Notes under the pieces: generated by a model
What the model saw: the letters and a program-made list of their open reading frames with translations, nothing else
Told to the model about the DNA's origin: nothing
The model's database searches: none
Program-made: the position numbers and the translations under genes
Part shown: positions 25,627 through 36,419 of the stretch, piece by piece
Position numbering within the stretch: position 1 is the first letter of the stretch
Layout of the letters: the number at the start of each line of letters is the position of its first letter
Source of the DNA: Aureimonas sp. Leaf427
GTDB taxonomy: Bacteria; Pseudomonadota; Alphaproteobacteria; Rhizobiales; Rhizobiaceae
DNA length: 51,518 bases
Assembly: GCF_001425485.1 (NCBI RefSeq)
Contig: NZ_LMQW01000051.1
Coordinates: forward strand, 203,765 to 255,282
Direction of reading: 5' to 3'

Positions 25627-26775
25627 GTGAGCGACGAGACGAGAGGCGGCGACGCCCGCAAGTTGACGCCCCGCTCCGCGACGGAGGCTCTTCGCCCGAG
25701 CGCGGGTCCCGTGCCGCCCCGGCGGTCGCGAGGGGCCCGGAACCAGATCGTCGTCTTCTTCAACTTTCTGTTTTCCGCAGCGCTCGTCATCCTCCTTTGC
25801 GCCGCCGCCATCGTCTATTGGGGCAAGACCGAGTTCGAGGGCCCCGGTCCCCTGACGGAGCAGGCCTCGCTGCTCGTGCCGCGCTCGTCGAGTCTGGAAA
25901 GCATCGCCTCCAATCTCGAGCGCTCCGGCATCATCTCGGATGCCCGCATCTTCGAATACGGCGTCCGCTTCTCCGGCGTCGCCGGGCAGTTGAAGGCAGG
26001 CGAATACGGGTTCGAGCCGGGCTCCAGCATGCGCGACGTCATGGAGAAGCTGCAGAGCGGTTCCTCCATCCTCTATTCGGTGGCGATTCCCGAAGGCTGG
26101 ACGATCCAGCAGATCTACGATCGCATCGGCAAGGAGGAGGTCCTGACCGGCGCTCTGCCCGCCATGGTGCCGGAGGGCACGCTTCGGCCAGACACCTATC
26201 GCGTGCAGCGGGGCATGAGCCGGGCCGAACTCGTCGCCAAGATGAAGGCCGCGCAGACCGAACTCGTCGAGGAGATCTGGGCGCGCCGCGATGCCGACCT
26301 GCCGGTCAAGGATGTCGGCCAGTTCGTCGCGCTCGCCTCGATCGTGGAGAAGGAGACAGGCCGCGCCGACGAGCGGTCGCGCGTCGCCTCCGTCTTCCTC
26401 AACCGGCTGCGCGAGGGCATGCGGCTCCAGTCGGACCCGACGGTGATCTATGGAATCTGGGGCGGCGCGGGCAAGCCGGCGGACGAGCCCATCCGCCAGT
26501 CCCACCTGAAAAGCAACACGCCCTACAACACCTATGTCATCAAAGGCTTGCCGCCCGGCCCGATCGCAAATCCGGGCAGGGCGGCGCTCGAAGCCGTGGC
26601 CAACCCGTCGGCGACGGACGACGTCTACTTCGTCGCGGACGGCACGGGCGGTCACGTCTTTTCCAAGACGCTCGACGAGCACAATGCCAATGTCCGCCGC
26701 TATCGCCAGATCGAACGCGAGCGCAATGCGGCCGCCGCCGCGGCGGACCCGAACGATCCGATCGTCGGTGAATAG
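25627..26775 (+). CDS. mltG: endolytic murein transglycosylase MltG
   Basis: Cleaves newly made glycan strands at the inner membrane and is thought to end their elongation. The 382-residue protein has a cytoplasmic N-terminus of about 40 residues, one membrane segment (about 41-64), a LysM-like region (SLLVPRSSSLESIASNLERSG) and the YceG domain with catalytic Glu241 in ALASIVEKETG and SNTPYNTYVIKGLPPGPI. The start is GTG at 25627; no nearby ATG fits. yicC follows 104 bases later. Confidence 0.95.
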   Translation: MSDETRGGDARKLTPRSATEALRPSAGPVPPRRSRGARNQIVVFFNFLFSAALVILLCAAAIVYWGKTEFEGPGPLTEQASLLVPRSSSLESIASNLERSGIISDARIFEYGVRFSGVAGQLKAGEYGFEPGSSMRDVMEKLQSGSSILYSVAIPEGWTIQQIYDRIGKEEVLTGALPAMVPEGTLRPDTYRVQRGMSRAELVAKMKAAQTELVEEIWARRDADLPVKDVGQFVALASIVEKETGRADERSRVASVFLNRLREGMRLQSDPTVIYGIWGGAGKPADEPIRQSHLKSNTPYNTYVIKGLPPGPIANPGRAALEAVANPSATDDVYFVADGTGGHVFSKTLDEHNANVRRYRQIERERNAAAAAADPNDPIVGE

Positions 26776-26879
26776 GCGGCTATGAATGGACGTCGGGCCG
26801 AGGCGCTGGCATCCTGACAACACCGACAGCTTCCGCCCCTGATTCCCGTCCAACCCTGTTGCCATCCAAGGAGCGAGCG

Positions 26880-27766
26880 ATGCCCGTTGCGAGCATGACG
26901 GGTTTTGCCCGGGTCGAAGGCGAGATCGAGGGCACCGCCTTCGTCTGGGAAATCCGCTCGGTCAACGGCAAGGGTCTCGATCTGCGCCTGCGACTGCCGC
27001 AGGGATACGAGGGCGCGGAGGCCGATCTGCGCAAGACGGCGGGCGCCCGCCTGTCGCGCGGCAATCTCCAGGTCTCGCTCTCGGTCCGCAGCGCCGAGGA
27101 GCTTCCGGCTTTCGCGGTCAACGAGCGAATGCTGGCGGACGTCCTGGCCTTGAGCGACCGGCTGATCGCCAACGGACATGCCGTCACGCCGACCGCCGAC
27201 GGCATCCTGGCGCTGCGCGGCATCATCGAGCCCGCGCAGGAGGCGGCCGCCTCGCCCGACAGCGAAGCGGCACGGCGCCGGATCGTGCTCGACGCCTTTC
27301 CTTTGGCGCTCGACCGGCTGGAAGCCTCGCGCTGGAGCGAGGGTGAGGCGTTGAGGGCGGTGCTTTCCGAGCGCCTGTCGGAGATCGCGACCCTGGCCGC
27401 CCGGGCCGAAAGCGACCCTTCGCGCCGACCGGAAACCATCCGGGCACGGCTCGCGGCGCAGGTCGCCGAGCTGATCGGCGCCGCGCCGAGGCTGGACGAA
27501 GCGAGGCTTCACCAGGAGGTCGCGCTGATCGCCACCAAGGCCGACATCCGCGAGGAGCTCGACCGGCTGCGGACCCATGTGGACGCCGCGCAGAAACTTC
27601 TGGACGAAGGGGGCCCGATCGGCCGGCGGCTCGATTTTCTTTCCCAAGAATTTAACCGGGAATCCAATACGATCTGTTCCAAGTCCAATTCCGCGAGCCT
27701 CACGGCGATCGGCCTCGACCTGAAGGTCGTCGTGGATCAATTTCGAGAACAGGTCCAGAATATCGA

Positions 27767-27770
<4 letters not shown>
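26880..27770 (+). CDS. yicC: YicC/YloC family endoribonuclease
   Basis: A 296-residue protein of the YicC family; the E. coli member is an endoribonuclease that affects small-RNA stability. Family marks are the N-terminal [34 protein letters not shown] and the C-terminal [17 protein letters not shown] and TICSKSN. ATG at 26880 has AAGGAG seven bases upstream and matches the usual N-terminus. Its stop overlaps the gmk start by four bases (ATGA), so the two are translationally coupled, as in many proteobacteria. Confidence 0.94.
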
Positions 27771-28432
<662 letters not shown>

Positions 28433-28460
28433 CGCCGCATTATGCCGCCGTGGCGCCGCC

Positions 28461-29297
28461 TTATGCCAGGGCGGCGAGGCGGCAGAATTCTTCGATCGAG
28501 AGGGTTTCGGCCCGGCGCTGCGGGTCGATCTCGGCTTTGACGAGAAGAGCCTCGCCGCCGAGCGGCTTCAGGCTCTGCCGGAGCATCTTGCGGCGCTGGC
28601 CGAAGGCGGCGGCTGTCACGGCCTCGAGGCGCGCCAGCGGAACGTCGATCGGCTTGGCGCGCGGCGCGATGCGGATGACAGAGGATGTGACCTTCGGAGG
28701 CGGCGTGAAGGCTTCCGGCGAAACGTCGAAGAGGATTCGGGAATCCGTGCGCCAGCCGGCGAGGACGCCGAGCCTTCCATAGGCGTCGGAGCCGGGCGCG
28801 GCGACGATGCGTTCGGCGACCTCGCGCTGGAACATCAGCGTCAGGTCGCTCCAGGCGGGCGGCCAGGAGGCGCCGCCGATCCAGTTGAGAAGCAGCTGCG
28901 TGCCGACATTGTAGGGAAGGTTCGCGACAACCTTCAGCGGCCGACCCTCCGCCAGCGCCGCGATATCCACCTTCAGCGCATCGGCCTCCACGACCGTCAG
29001 GCGGCCTGGATGGTGGTCGGCGATCTCCGCGAGGGCGGCGAGGCAGCGCGGGTCCTTCTCGATCGCGATGACATGCTCGGCCCCTTCGGAAAGGAGCGCG
29101 CGCGTCAGGCCCCCGGGCCCAGGGCCGACCTCCACCACGACATGGCCGGCGAACGGCGCGGCCTGCCGGGCGATCTTGCCGGTCAGATTGAGGTCGAGCA
29201 GGAAATTCTGGCCGAGCGCCTTCTTGGGCTCCAGCCCATGCCGCTTCAGGACATCCCGCAGCGGCGGCAGGCCGTCGAAGGCGGTGGCGGCGCTCAA
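28461..29297 (-). CDS. rsmA: 16S rRNA dimethyladenosine transferase
   Basis: Methylates two adjacent adenines near the 3' end of 16S rRNA (KsgA). The 278-residue protein has the SAM motif [14 protein letters not shown] around residues 55-68, NLPY at 126-129, and [14 protein letters not shown]. The start is TTG at 29297, overlapping the pdxA TGA as TTGA; no ATG lies before the GQNFLLD motif, so TTG is favoured. Last gene of the lptF-lptG-lptD-surA-pdxA-rsmA operon. Confidence 0.95.
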   Translation of the reverse strand: MSAATAFDGLPPLRDVLKRHGLEPKKALGQNFLLDLNLTGKIARQAAPFAGHVVVEVGPGPGGLTRALLSEGAEHVIAIEKDPRCLAALAEIADHHPGRLTVVEADALKVDIAALAEGRPLKVVANLPYNVGTQLLLNWIGGASWPPAWSDLTLMFQREVAERIVAAPGSDAYGRLGVLAGWRTDSRILFDVSPEAFTPPPKVTSSVIRIAPRAKPIDVPLARLEAVTAAAFGQRRKMLRQSLKPLGGEALLVKAEIDPQRRAETLSIEEFCRLAALA

Positions 29298-30340
29298 GAG
29301 ACCTGCGCCGAGGCACGCCGAACCATGCGCTCGGCAAGGGTCAGGGCCGCCATGAAGCTGGCGGGACGGGCGCGGCCCGTTCCGGCCAGCGTCGCGGCCG
29401 TGCCGTGGTCGGGCGAGGTGCGGATCAGCGGCAGGCCGAGCGTGACGTTCACCGTCTCGTCGAAGGCCAGCGCCTTGGCGGGAATGAGAGCCTGGTCGTG
29501 ATACATGCAGAGCGCGACGTCGTAGCCCGCGCGCGCCTCGGCATGGAACATCGTGTCGGCGGGGAGGGGGCCGAAGGCCTCGATCCCCTCCTCGATCAGC
29601 GCCGCCACGGCGGGCGCGATGATCGCCTCGTCCTCCGACCCGATCGCGCCGCGTTCGCCGGCATGCGGGTTGAGGCCGGAAACCGCGAGGCGCGGACGCG
29701 CGATGCCGAAATGGCGGATGTAATGGTCGGCGACGATGCGCCCGGTCTCTACGATGAGTTCGGTCGTCAAAAGCTCCGCCACGTCGCGAAGCGGAACGTG
29801 GATCGTGACCGGCACGCAGGAGAGATCCGGGCCGGCCAGCAGCATGACCGGCATGAAGCGGCCGCCGAGGCGCCGCTCGCAGAGATCGGCGAGATATTCG
29901 GTGTGGCCGGGATGGCGAAAGCCCGCGTCGTAGAGCGCCTTCTTGTCGATCGGCCCGGTCACGACCGCGCCCGCCCGGCCGTCGAGCACCAAGGCCGCCG
30001 CCCGGTCGATCGCCTCGACGGTTCCCAGCGCATTGGAAGGATCGAGCCGGCCCGGCCGCTCGTCCTGCCGGTTGACGAGAGGTAGGATCGGCAGGCGATC
30101 GGCGAAGACCGCCGGCGCCTCGTCGGGCGCCGCGATCTCGGCGAAGGGAATGTCGTAGCCGAGCCGGTCGGCTCGCGCGCGCAACATGGCGGGATCGGCG
30201 AAGACGGCGAAGGGTGCAAACCCCCGCTCGCCGCGCCGGCGATAGGCGTCGAGCGCGATGTCGGGGCCGACCCCGCTCGGCTCGCCGAGCGTCACGAGGG
30301 AGATGCGCTCGGGCGATCCGGGCCGCGCCGCGCCGCTCAT
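29294..30340 (-). CDS. pdxA: 4-hydroxythreonine-4-phosphate dehydrogenase
   Basis: NAD-dependent step of DXP-dependent pyridoxal 5'-phosphate synthesis. The 348-residue protein begins with [19 protein letters not shown] and has [37 protein letters not shown] and [14 protein letters not shown], carrying the metal and phosphate ligands. It overlaps surA by four bases (ATGA) upstream and rsmA by four (TTGA) downstream, so translation is coupled on both sides. Confidence 0.96.
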   Translation of the reverse strand: MSGAARPGSPERISLVTLGEPSGVGPDIALDAYRRRGERGFAPFAVFADPAMLRARADRLGYDIPFAEIAAPDEAPAVFADRLPILPLVNRQDERPGRLDPSNALGTVEAIDRAAALVLDGRAGAVVTGPIDKKALYDAGFRHPGHTEYLADLCERRLGGRFMPVMLLAGPDLSCVPVTIHVPLRDVAELLTTELIVETGRIVADHYIRHFGIARPRLAVSGLNPHAGERGAIGSEDEAIIAPAVAALIEEGIEAFGPLPADTMFHAEARAGYDVALCMYHDQALIPAKALAFDETVNVTLGLPLIRTSPDHGTAATLAGTGRARPASFMAALTLAERMVRRASAQVS

Positions 30341-31284
30341 CGACGGATGATCGCCGCCTTGTCCTTCAACTGCTTCAGAAGCTTGGCATCCGGGCCTTCC
30401 CCGCTCTTGCCCATCTTCTGCAGGTCCTCGGTCTGGAAGACCATGGCCGCGACCTTGTCGTCGGACACGCTGCGCGTCTCGCAGACGGCGAGATATTCGA
30501 CGCCGCGCTCGGTCTCCTGCGGCGGCGTGGTGCCGCGACCGGCCTTCAGCACCGCGTCCTTCCAGCGATCGGGAAGCGCGGGCTGCGGCACGCGGCCGAG
30601 TTCGCGCACGGTGACGTCGCGCACGCCCTTGGCCAGCTCGTAATTGGCCGCGCAGGACTGGAAGCGCGCGCGCAGGGCGTTCGCCTGGCTCATCCGCTCG
30701 CCGACCATCGCCTTGCGCTTGGCTTCGGGCACGACGAAGATGACCTGCTGGAGCGTGTATTCGGTCGTCGTCGGCTTGTTGCCGCCGTCCTTCAGCATGC
30801 GCTGGACGACGTCCTGCTCGCTCATCGCCTCCGACTTGCGCATATTGGCCTGCACCGCCTGGCCCCAGCCCATCTGGACGCGGATGTAGTCCTTGAAGGC
30901 CTTGTCGGAGAAACCGGCCTGGCCGAGCACCTGCTTGAGCTGGTCCGGCGTCAGCTTGTTGTCGTTCGCGAACTTCTGGAAGGCCTGCTCGACCGCCTCG
31001 TTCGGAATGGAGATGCCCCGGCGCTTGGTCTCCTGACGCTTCAGCGCCTCGTCGATCAGTTCGTCCGTGGCGAGCTGGGTCGTGTTTCCATTGACGCGGC
31101 GCAGCTTCAGGAAGGCGGCGCGCTGGCGGATCTGGAAGGTCGTGATCGGCTCCTTGTTGACGATCACGGTGATTTCGGAAGCGGCCATCGCGGGGCCGAC
31201 CGCGACGGTGCCCGACACGGCGGCAGCCAAAACGATCGCCAGAGCGAGCGCCGGGCGCAGGAGGAGGGAACGTGCGGTCGGCAT
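30337..31284 (-). CDS. surA: SurA-like periplasmic chaperone / peptidyl-prolyl isomerase
   Basis: A 315-residue exported protein with a signal peptide ([22 protein letters not shown], probable cleavage before ASEITV). A SurA N-terminal domain follows ([35 protein letters not shown]). Only one rather divergent rotamase-like region is seen ([15 protein letters not shown]), so isomerase activity is uncertain while the chaperone role is likely. Its place right after lptD fits a role in outer-membrane protein assembly. It is shorter than E. coli SurA (about 430 residues), as usual in Hyphomicrobiales. Confidence 0.85.
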   Translation of the reverse strand: MPTARSLLLRPALALAIVLAAAVSGTVAVGPAMAASEITVIVNKEPITTFQIRQRAAFLKLRRVNGNTTQLATDELIDEALKRQETKRRGISIPNEAVEQAFQKFANDNKLTPDQLKQVLGQAGFSDKAFKDYIRVQMGWGQAVQANMRKSEAMSEQDVVQRMLKDGGNKPTTTEYTLQQVIFVVPEAKRKAMVGERMSQANALRARFQSCAANYELAKGVRDVTVRELGRVPQPALPDRWKDAVLKAGRGTTPPQETERGVEYLAVCETRSVSDDKVAAMVFQTEDLQKMGKSGEGPDAKLLKQLKDKAAIIRR

Positions 31285-31387
31285 GCGAAAGGCTCCCGAA
31301 GGGATCTGAAGCGGGGTTTCGCCCCCGTCTCCTGGATCGTCTGCGCGCTCGATAGGGGCGAGCTTTGGCGAAACGATGGTGGACGCG

Positions 31388-33856
31388 CTATTTCTCGTCG
31401 AGATCGTAGGAATAGTCGAAGTCGGCGATGGTTCGAAGCCCGATCTTGAACAGAAGCGTGTTCTGCGCGTCGTTGATCCGATAGGTGTCTTCGGTGCTCT
31501 GATAGCTCGCCATGATGCTGAAGCACTCGTCGAGATACTGCAGCCCGAGCGAGCGCGAGATCATCGTCTCGTTCTTCAGATCGTAGCCGAGCGAGCCGAA
31601 GGCGGTCCAGTTCTCGTTCAGCTTCAGCGAGGCGCTCGTGCCGATCTGCGACCGGTCGTCCTGGAAGCCGTAGATGGGCTGCTCGCCGATGAAGGAGTAG
31701 ATGACCCCGACATTACCGCGCGAGAAGCCGTAATTCGCGCTGAGATCCGTGCGGCGAACCTCCAGCGTCTCCTCGTCGAAGCGGCCCTGCACGCCGAGCT
31801 GCAGGCCGACCGGCATCGTGAACGCGAGCGAGCTGACATAGTCGGACCGATCGCTCTCGAGGCCGCTGTCGTAGCCGACGAGGGCGAGATCGGCGTTCTG
31901 GAACGGGTTCTCGCCGGCCAGATGATAGGACTGGCCGACCATCGCGTCGAGCGCATAGCCGCCTTCGAACGTGCCGGCATAGCGCAGCCCGACATTGGCG
32001 CGCGTGCCGCCCTCGACGCGGTCGTAGCCGGAGAACTTGTCCTTGCTGAAGAGGTTCGAGGCGTCGAAGACGAGGCTCTGCGCGTCCTCGTTCGGCAGGA
32101 GGCCCGCATCCATCTCGTTCGGCCGCACCAGGAACTGCGCGATCGGCTCGATGATGTGCGACGAGTTCGCGGTCTCGATGACGACGGGATAGCGAGCCTC
32201 GAGAGCGGCGGTCGCCATGCCCTTGAAGCCGGCCTCGTCGACCGTGATGCCGCCGAGCGTCTGAGACGAGGTGCGGCCGAGCGCGATGTCGGACGGGAAG
32301 ACGAAACCTGGATTGGACATGTCCGCGCGATAGGCGTCGCCGCGAAGGCCGAGAGACGGCGTCAGGACCAGCCCTTCGTCCGTCGTCAGCGTGCGGCGCC
32401 ACTCGGCCTCTGCCGTGCCGCGGCTGTAATTGCCTTCCAGGGCCTGACGCCGGAAGAAGTCGTCCCGGTAGGGGAAGGTCCGGCCCACCGCGCTGGCGGC
32501 CGTGGAGGAACAGCTGCCCTTCACGATGAAGCGCGGCTCACAGAGAAGGAAGTTGGCCGCGCGCGTATCGGCGAGCTTGCGGTCGAGATGGGCCGCGTTC
32601 ACGTCGATCTCGACCTCGCCGCCGAACGGGCCTTCCTCGATCCGCTCGTAGTCGAGGGAGGGGAAGACGTCCGGCTGCACGTCCTGGTCGATCCGGTCGT
32701 CGCTCTGATTGTCGAAGCGCTGCGCCCGAAGATCGAAGAAGCTGCGGTCGCCGAGACCCGTCAGATAGATTTCCGACGTGTGATAGGTCTGGTTGAAGTT
32801 CTCGATGTCGTAGGTGTTGGCGAAGTTCTTGTCCGTCTGGGCGAGGATATCCCAGCCGAAGGTCCACTGTTCGCTGAGCGCGAACTGGCCGGTCGTGCCG
32901 ATCATGCCCCGCGTGTCGCGCCCGTAATCGGGCGTGTTAACGCCGAAGGCTTCCGGATCGCTCTGCGAGATACCGGCGGCCTGGATCGTGTAGTAGCCGT
33001 TTTCCGTCGCCTGCCGGAACTCGACCTCGCCGAGGAATCCCTGGTTCGAATAGTAGGTGCCGGCGACGGTCGCATCCATCGAATCCGAGATGGCGATGAA
33101 ATACGGAACGCGCACGCCGGTGCCGAGCTCGGAGGACTGCTTCAGCGAGGGGACGAGGAATCCGCTCTTGCGCTTCACGGTCGGATCGGCGGCCTGGAAA
33201 TAGGGCAGATAGGCCAGGGGCAGGCCGTAGAGCTCGAACTTCGCCCCGTAATAGCGGACGACCTTCTCCTTCTGGTCCCAGACGATCTTGCGCGCCTTCA
33301 CCTGCCAGAGCGGCGCGCGCTCGGGATGCTCGCGGCACGCTTCGCAGGCGGTGTAGACGCCCTGCTCGAAGGTCGTGACATTGCCCTCCTCGCGCACGGC
33401 CCCGGCCGCGGCGAAGCGCGTGTTCTCGACCGTCTCGATGCGAAGAGCGGTGACGAAGCCGTCGGCGAAGTCGTCCGTGATGTCGGCGCTGTCGGCATAG
33501 ACCTTGCTGCCGTCGGGCTGCAGCAGCTCGACGTCGCCCTTGGCCACGAGCCGGCGGGTCTTCTGGTTGTAGACGACCTCGCGCGTGACGAGCTTGTAGC
33601 CGCCATAGTCGATCTGGACGCCGCCGGATGCCGTGACGATGCCGCTGTCGCTGTCGCTCTCGTACGTGACGGTGTCCGCCTCGAGAAACAGCTGTGCGTC
33701 GGCGGGCACCGCGACGGTCGCGCCGAGCGGATTGATGGCGTCCTGTGCGGACGCGGGAAGTGATGCGCACCAAAGAGCGGAAAAGGCGACGCCCGCGCAA
33801 AGAGCGAGCTTCAATCCACCAGTCTTCGAAGGGCGCGAGTTCCCCCTCGCTACCAT
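31388..33856 (-). CDS. lptD: LPS-assembly outer membrane protein LptD
   Basis: The beta-barrel that inserts LPS in the outer leaflet of the outer membrane. From ATG 33856 the protein has 822 residues: signal peptide (LALCAGVAFSALWCASLPASA), an OstA/LptA-like jellyroll (AQLFLEADTVTYESDS, GGVQIDYGGYKLVTREVVYN), then a long barrel rich in aromatic beta strands ending near FDYSYDL. AGGAGG lies nine bases before ATG 33856; the in-frame ATG at 33865 abuts that site and is unlikely. The start is one base after the lptG stop. Several cysteines (CEAC, LLCEP, GSCSS) could form the disulfides that LptD needs. Confidence 0.96.
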   Translation of the reverse strand: MVARGNSRPSKTGGLKLALCAGVAFSALWCASLPASAQDAINPLGATVAVPADAQLFLEADTVTYESDSDSGIVTASGGVQIDYGGYKLVTREVVYNQKTRRLVAKGDVELLQPDGSKVYADSADITDDFADGFVTALRIETVENTRFAAAGAVREEGNVTTFEQGVYTACEACREHPERAPLWQVKARKIVWDQKEKVVRYYGAKFELYGLPLAYLPYFQAADPTVKRKSGFLVPSLKQSSELGTGVRVPYFIAISDSMDATVAGTYYSNQGFLGEVEFRQATENGYYTIQAAGISQSDPEAFGVNTPDYGRDTRGMIGTTGQFALSEQWTFGWDILAQTDKNFANTYDIENFNQTYHTSEIYLTGLGDRSFFDLRAQRFDNQSDDRIDQDVQPDVFPSLDYERIEEGPFGGEVEIDVNAAHLDRKLADTRAANFLLCEPRFIVKGSCSSTAASAVGRTFPYRDDFFRRQALEGNYSRGTAEAEWRRTLTTDEGLVLTPSLGLRGDAYRADMSNPGFVFPSDIALGRTSSQTLGGITVDEAGFKGMATAALEARYPVVIETANSSHIIEPIAQFLVRPNEMDAGLLPNEDAQSLVFDASNLFSKDKFSGYDRVEGGTRANVGLRYAGTFEGGYALDAMVGQSYHLAGENPFQNADLALVGYDSGLESDRSDYVSSLAFTMPVGLQLGVQGRFDEETLEVRRTDLSANYGFSRGNVGVIYSFIGEQPIYGFQDDRSQIGTSASLKLNENWTAFGSLGYDLKNETMISRSLGLQYLDECFSIMASYQSTEDTYRINDAQNTLLFKIGLRTIADFDYSYDLDEK

Positions 33857-33857
33857 A

Positions 33858-34937
33858 CTAACCATCCTCCTGGTGGAGCAGAATCGTCACCCCGAACAAC
33901 CCTGCCGCCAACACCGGGAACCATGCCGCTACCACCGGCGGAACCACGGAGTTGCTGCCGAGTGCCTGTGCCAGGAACGTGACGACATAAAGCACGAAGC
34001 CGGCGGTGATGCCACCGGCGATCGTCCGGCTGGACTGGCCGGTACGGGCGAATTTCACCGCGACCGTGGCTGCCAGCAGCGTCATGGCGACGAACAGAGC
34101 GGGCTTGGCGATCAAGGTGTTGTAATGCATGGCGAAAGCTTCGGCATTGTAGCCGAGGCTGCGCGCGATCTCGATCTTCGAGCCGAGCTCCCAGATCGGA
34201 ATTGCCTGTGGATCGGCGAGGCGCTGCTCGACATATTCGGGGCGCAGCGAGGTCGGCAGATCGAAGGAGGCGAGGCGCTGCGGCGGATAGCCGGGGCGCG
34301 TCACCGTCGGGCTCTCGATCCGCCAGCGGCCGGCTTCCAGATGTGCCGACGGCGCGTCGATGCGCTCGCTGACCGTGCCGTCCTCGGCCATGACGAAGGC
34401 CGTGACCCCGCCGAGCCTGATCCCGCCGTCCGACACCGCCTTGGCGCCGATGATCGAATCGACGCCCTCGCTGAACTGGCGCAGGAACGGCGCGCGGCCG
34501 TCGCCCTCGGTCGTGTCGCCGCCGGACAGTTCGGTCTGGAGCGAGGCGGAGCGGGACTGAGCGAAGGCCGCCACCGGATTGTAGACGAAGGTCGCGACCA
34601 GCCCGAGCAGGATCGATCCGGCGATGAAGGGGAACAGGATCTGCCAGACCGACACGCCGGCGGCGCGGGCGACGACGAGTTCCAGCTTCCGGTTCAGCGA
34701 AATGAGCGTGAAGATCGCGGAAAAGAGCACGACGAAGGGGAAGGCCTGCTCGATGAAGGTCGGAACGCGCAGGGCCGAGATCGCGGCGATCGTCAGGAGG
34801 CCGGCATCCTCGAAGCGGCCGCGACGGCTGACCTCGATCATGTCGATGAGATAAACCAGCGCGAAGAGCACCGCCAAGGTCGCGGTGAAGTTCGTCAGGA
34901 ACCGGCGCAGGAAGTAGAGATTGAGGGTCCGGCTCAT
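33858..34937 (-). CDS. lptG: LPS export ABC transporter permease LptG
   Basis: One of the two permeases of the LptB2FG transporter that extracts LPS from the inner membrane. The 359-residue protein has the YjgP/YjgQ fold: N-terminal membrane pair (LNLYFLRRFLTNFTATLAVL), a periplasmic beta-jellyroll of about 160 residues and three C-terminal membrane segments (GGITAGFVLYVVTFLAQALG). It overlaps lptF by four bases and abuts lptD. The ATPase LptB lies elsewhere. Confidence 0.95.
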   Translation of the reverse strand: MSRTLNLYFLRRFLTNFTATLAVLFALVYLIDMIEVSRRGRFEDAGLLTIAAISALRVPTFIEQAFPFVVLFSAIFTLISLNRKLELVVARAAGVSVWQILFPFIAGSILLGLVATFVYNPVAAFAQSRSASLQTELSGGDTTEGDGRAPFLRQFSEGVDSIIGAKAVSDGGIRLGGVTAFVMAEDGTVSERIDAPSAHLEAGRWRIESPTVTRPGYPPQRLASFDLPTSLRPEYVEQRLADPQAIPIWELGSKIEIARSLGYNAEAFAMHYNTLIAKPALFVAMTLLAATVAVKFARTGQSSRTIAGGITAGFVLYVVTFLAQALGSNSVVPPVVAAWFPVLAAGLFGVTILLHQEDG

Positions 34938-36124
34938 CGGCGGCGGCCTCCGCCGGCCTCGGCCTGCGGCCCGAGCCGTCCGATGGCACGGGTGATCGCG
35001 GCCATGCCGTCCGAGATGCGGTCGATGACGGGCAACTGCGAGACGGGGACGTCGAACCGGATCAGCGCGAGGCTGGCCGAGATCGAGAGAAGCGGCAGGG
35101 CATAGGCCAGCACCTGGAGCCGGGCGTCGCGCTCGATCAGCGAGAGGACGACGAAGCCGAGCGCCTTCAGGAACAGCGCGCCGGAGATGCCGAGCAGCAT
35201 GGCGGGGCCGGGGCCCTGCCGGTTCGTGCGCGGATGCGCGGCCACCGCCACGGCCCAGAGCGCGAAGGCGATCGGATAGAGCCAGTCGCTGAAGCGCTGC
35301 GCCAGCTCGCGCGTGAAGTTCTCCGGCTTCTTCTGATAGCTCTCGTCGTTCGGATCGGGGTTCAGGAGTTCGAGCGTCGGACGCTCGGAGGTGCGAATCC
35401 AGTCCCCGTCGTTCTTCGGCTTCAGGGTGGCGAGATCGAAGGCATAGGTCTGGAACTGGATGATCGAGATCGCGCCGTCGTCGTTCGTCCGGCGGTGAAG
35501 CTGGCCATCGTAGAGGAGGAGAAGCGACTGCGCGTCCTCGTCGACGAGCCGCGCTTCCTTGGCGAAATAGGTGAGGTCCGCGCTGGGATCGCGCGAGTCG
35601 GAGAGGAACAGGCCTTCGATCGTCGAGCCGTGGACGGCGGAGACGCTCATGACGAGCCCGTTCTGCACCTCTTCGAAACGGCCGGGCTGCAGGAAGAGCG
35701 TGAGCGCGTCCGCATTGATGCTGCGCAGCCCGTCGTGGAAGCTGCGCTGCGCGGCGGGGCCGAGCACATGGGAGTTGAAGAGGCTGAGTACGGCGGCGAG
35801 GAGGCCGATCGCGAGGATCGGCTTCAGCACGACGCGGCCGGAGGCGCCGGCGGCCGACATGACGGCGCGTTCCGAATCGGCGTTGAGCGCGTTCAGCGCC
35901 TGGATCGAGCCGATCAGCACCGCGAAGGGCAGGACGCCCGCTGCCAGATCCGGCAGCAGCATCAGAGCGATCCAGAAGATGTTCCCCGCCGCGGACATGC
36001 TCGTGCGCACGATGTCGACGCGCTGCAGGGCCTGCACCACCCAGACGATGACGACGAGCGAGCCGAGCGATCCGACGGCGAAGCCGAAGGCCCGCCGGAA
36101 GATGTATCGTTCGAGAAGGCTCAT
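34934..36124 (-). CDS. lptF: LPS export ABC transporter permease LptF
   Basis: Partner permease of LptG. From ATG 36124 it has 396 residues, starting MSLLERYIFRRAFGFAVGSL, with LNALNADSERAVMSAAGAS, a periplasmic jellyroll and C-terminal membrane segments. Length and N-terminus match relatives; an upstream extension is not supported. First gene of the LPS export operon, divergent from pepA across 295 bases. Confidence 0.94.
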   Translation of the reverse strand: MSLLERYIFRRAFGFAVGSLGSLVVIVWVVQALQRVDIVRTSMSAAGNIFWIALMLLPDLAAGVLPFAVLIGSIQALNALNADSERAVMSAAGASGRVVLKPILAIGLLAAVLSLFNSHVLGPAAQRSFHDGLRSINADALTLFLQPGRFEEVQNGLVMSVSAVHGSTIEGLFLSDSRDPSADLTYFAKEARLVDEDAQSLLLLYDGQLHRRTNDDGAISIIQFQTYAFDLATLKPKNDGDWIRTSERPTLELLNPDPNDESYQKKPENFTRELAQRFSDWLYPIAFALWAVAVAAHPRTNRQGPGPAMLLGISGALFLKALGFVVLSLIERDARLQVLAYALPLLSISASLALIRFDVPVSQLPVIDRISDGMAAITRAIGRLGPQAEAGGGRRR

Positions 36125-36419
36125 GGGCAGGATCGCTTCAGGGGTCTTCTCTCTCGTCGCGCAGGCATCCGAGCCCGGATTCGTGCGAAGATCGGCGGTC
36201 CGTTCTGCCGGCCGTTTGCGCAAACTGCGCCCGCTTGGCTAAGAAAGGACCAACGAACATGGTTGACCATGCCTTAACCCCCGCTTGCGCTCTTGCAAAG
36301 ACGCAGGCGGTGGCCACCATTGCGGCTGTGTCCTTTGCAACACGATGGCAGGCTTGCCATCCCGGCTCCGTCAGGGGCCGTCATCCGGCGGTTCTGCCGC
36401 CCTTCGTATCGGAGCCTTC
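36125..36419. promoter_or_regulatory. divergent lptF-pepA intergenic region
   Basis: No gene is seen in these 295 bases. A perfect 12-base palindrome, GTTTGCGCAAAC, lies at 36214-36225. TTGA-N7-TTAAC at 36263-36278 differs by one base from the CtrA consensus TTAA-N7-TTAAC. A weak plus-strand promoter candidate is TTGCGC at 36217-36222 with CTAAGA 17 bases on. The region must hold promoters for both operons. Confidence 0.4.

Noticed and set aside
23814-25811. A 665-residue minus-strand frame opposite acpP and fabF
   Set aside because: Both plus-strand genes are certain; the antisense product is low-complexity and His/Asp/Arg-rich.
31376-33763. A 795-residue plus-strand frame opposite lptD
   Set aside because: It is the mirror of a clear LptD gene and has no recognisable domain; long stop-free antisense frames are common in G+C-rich codon usage.
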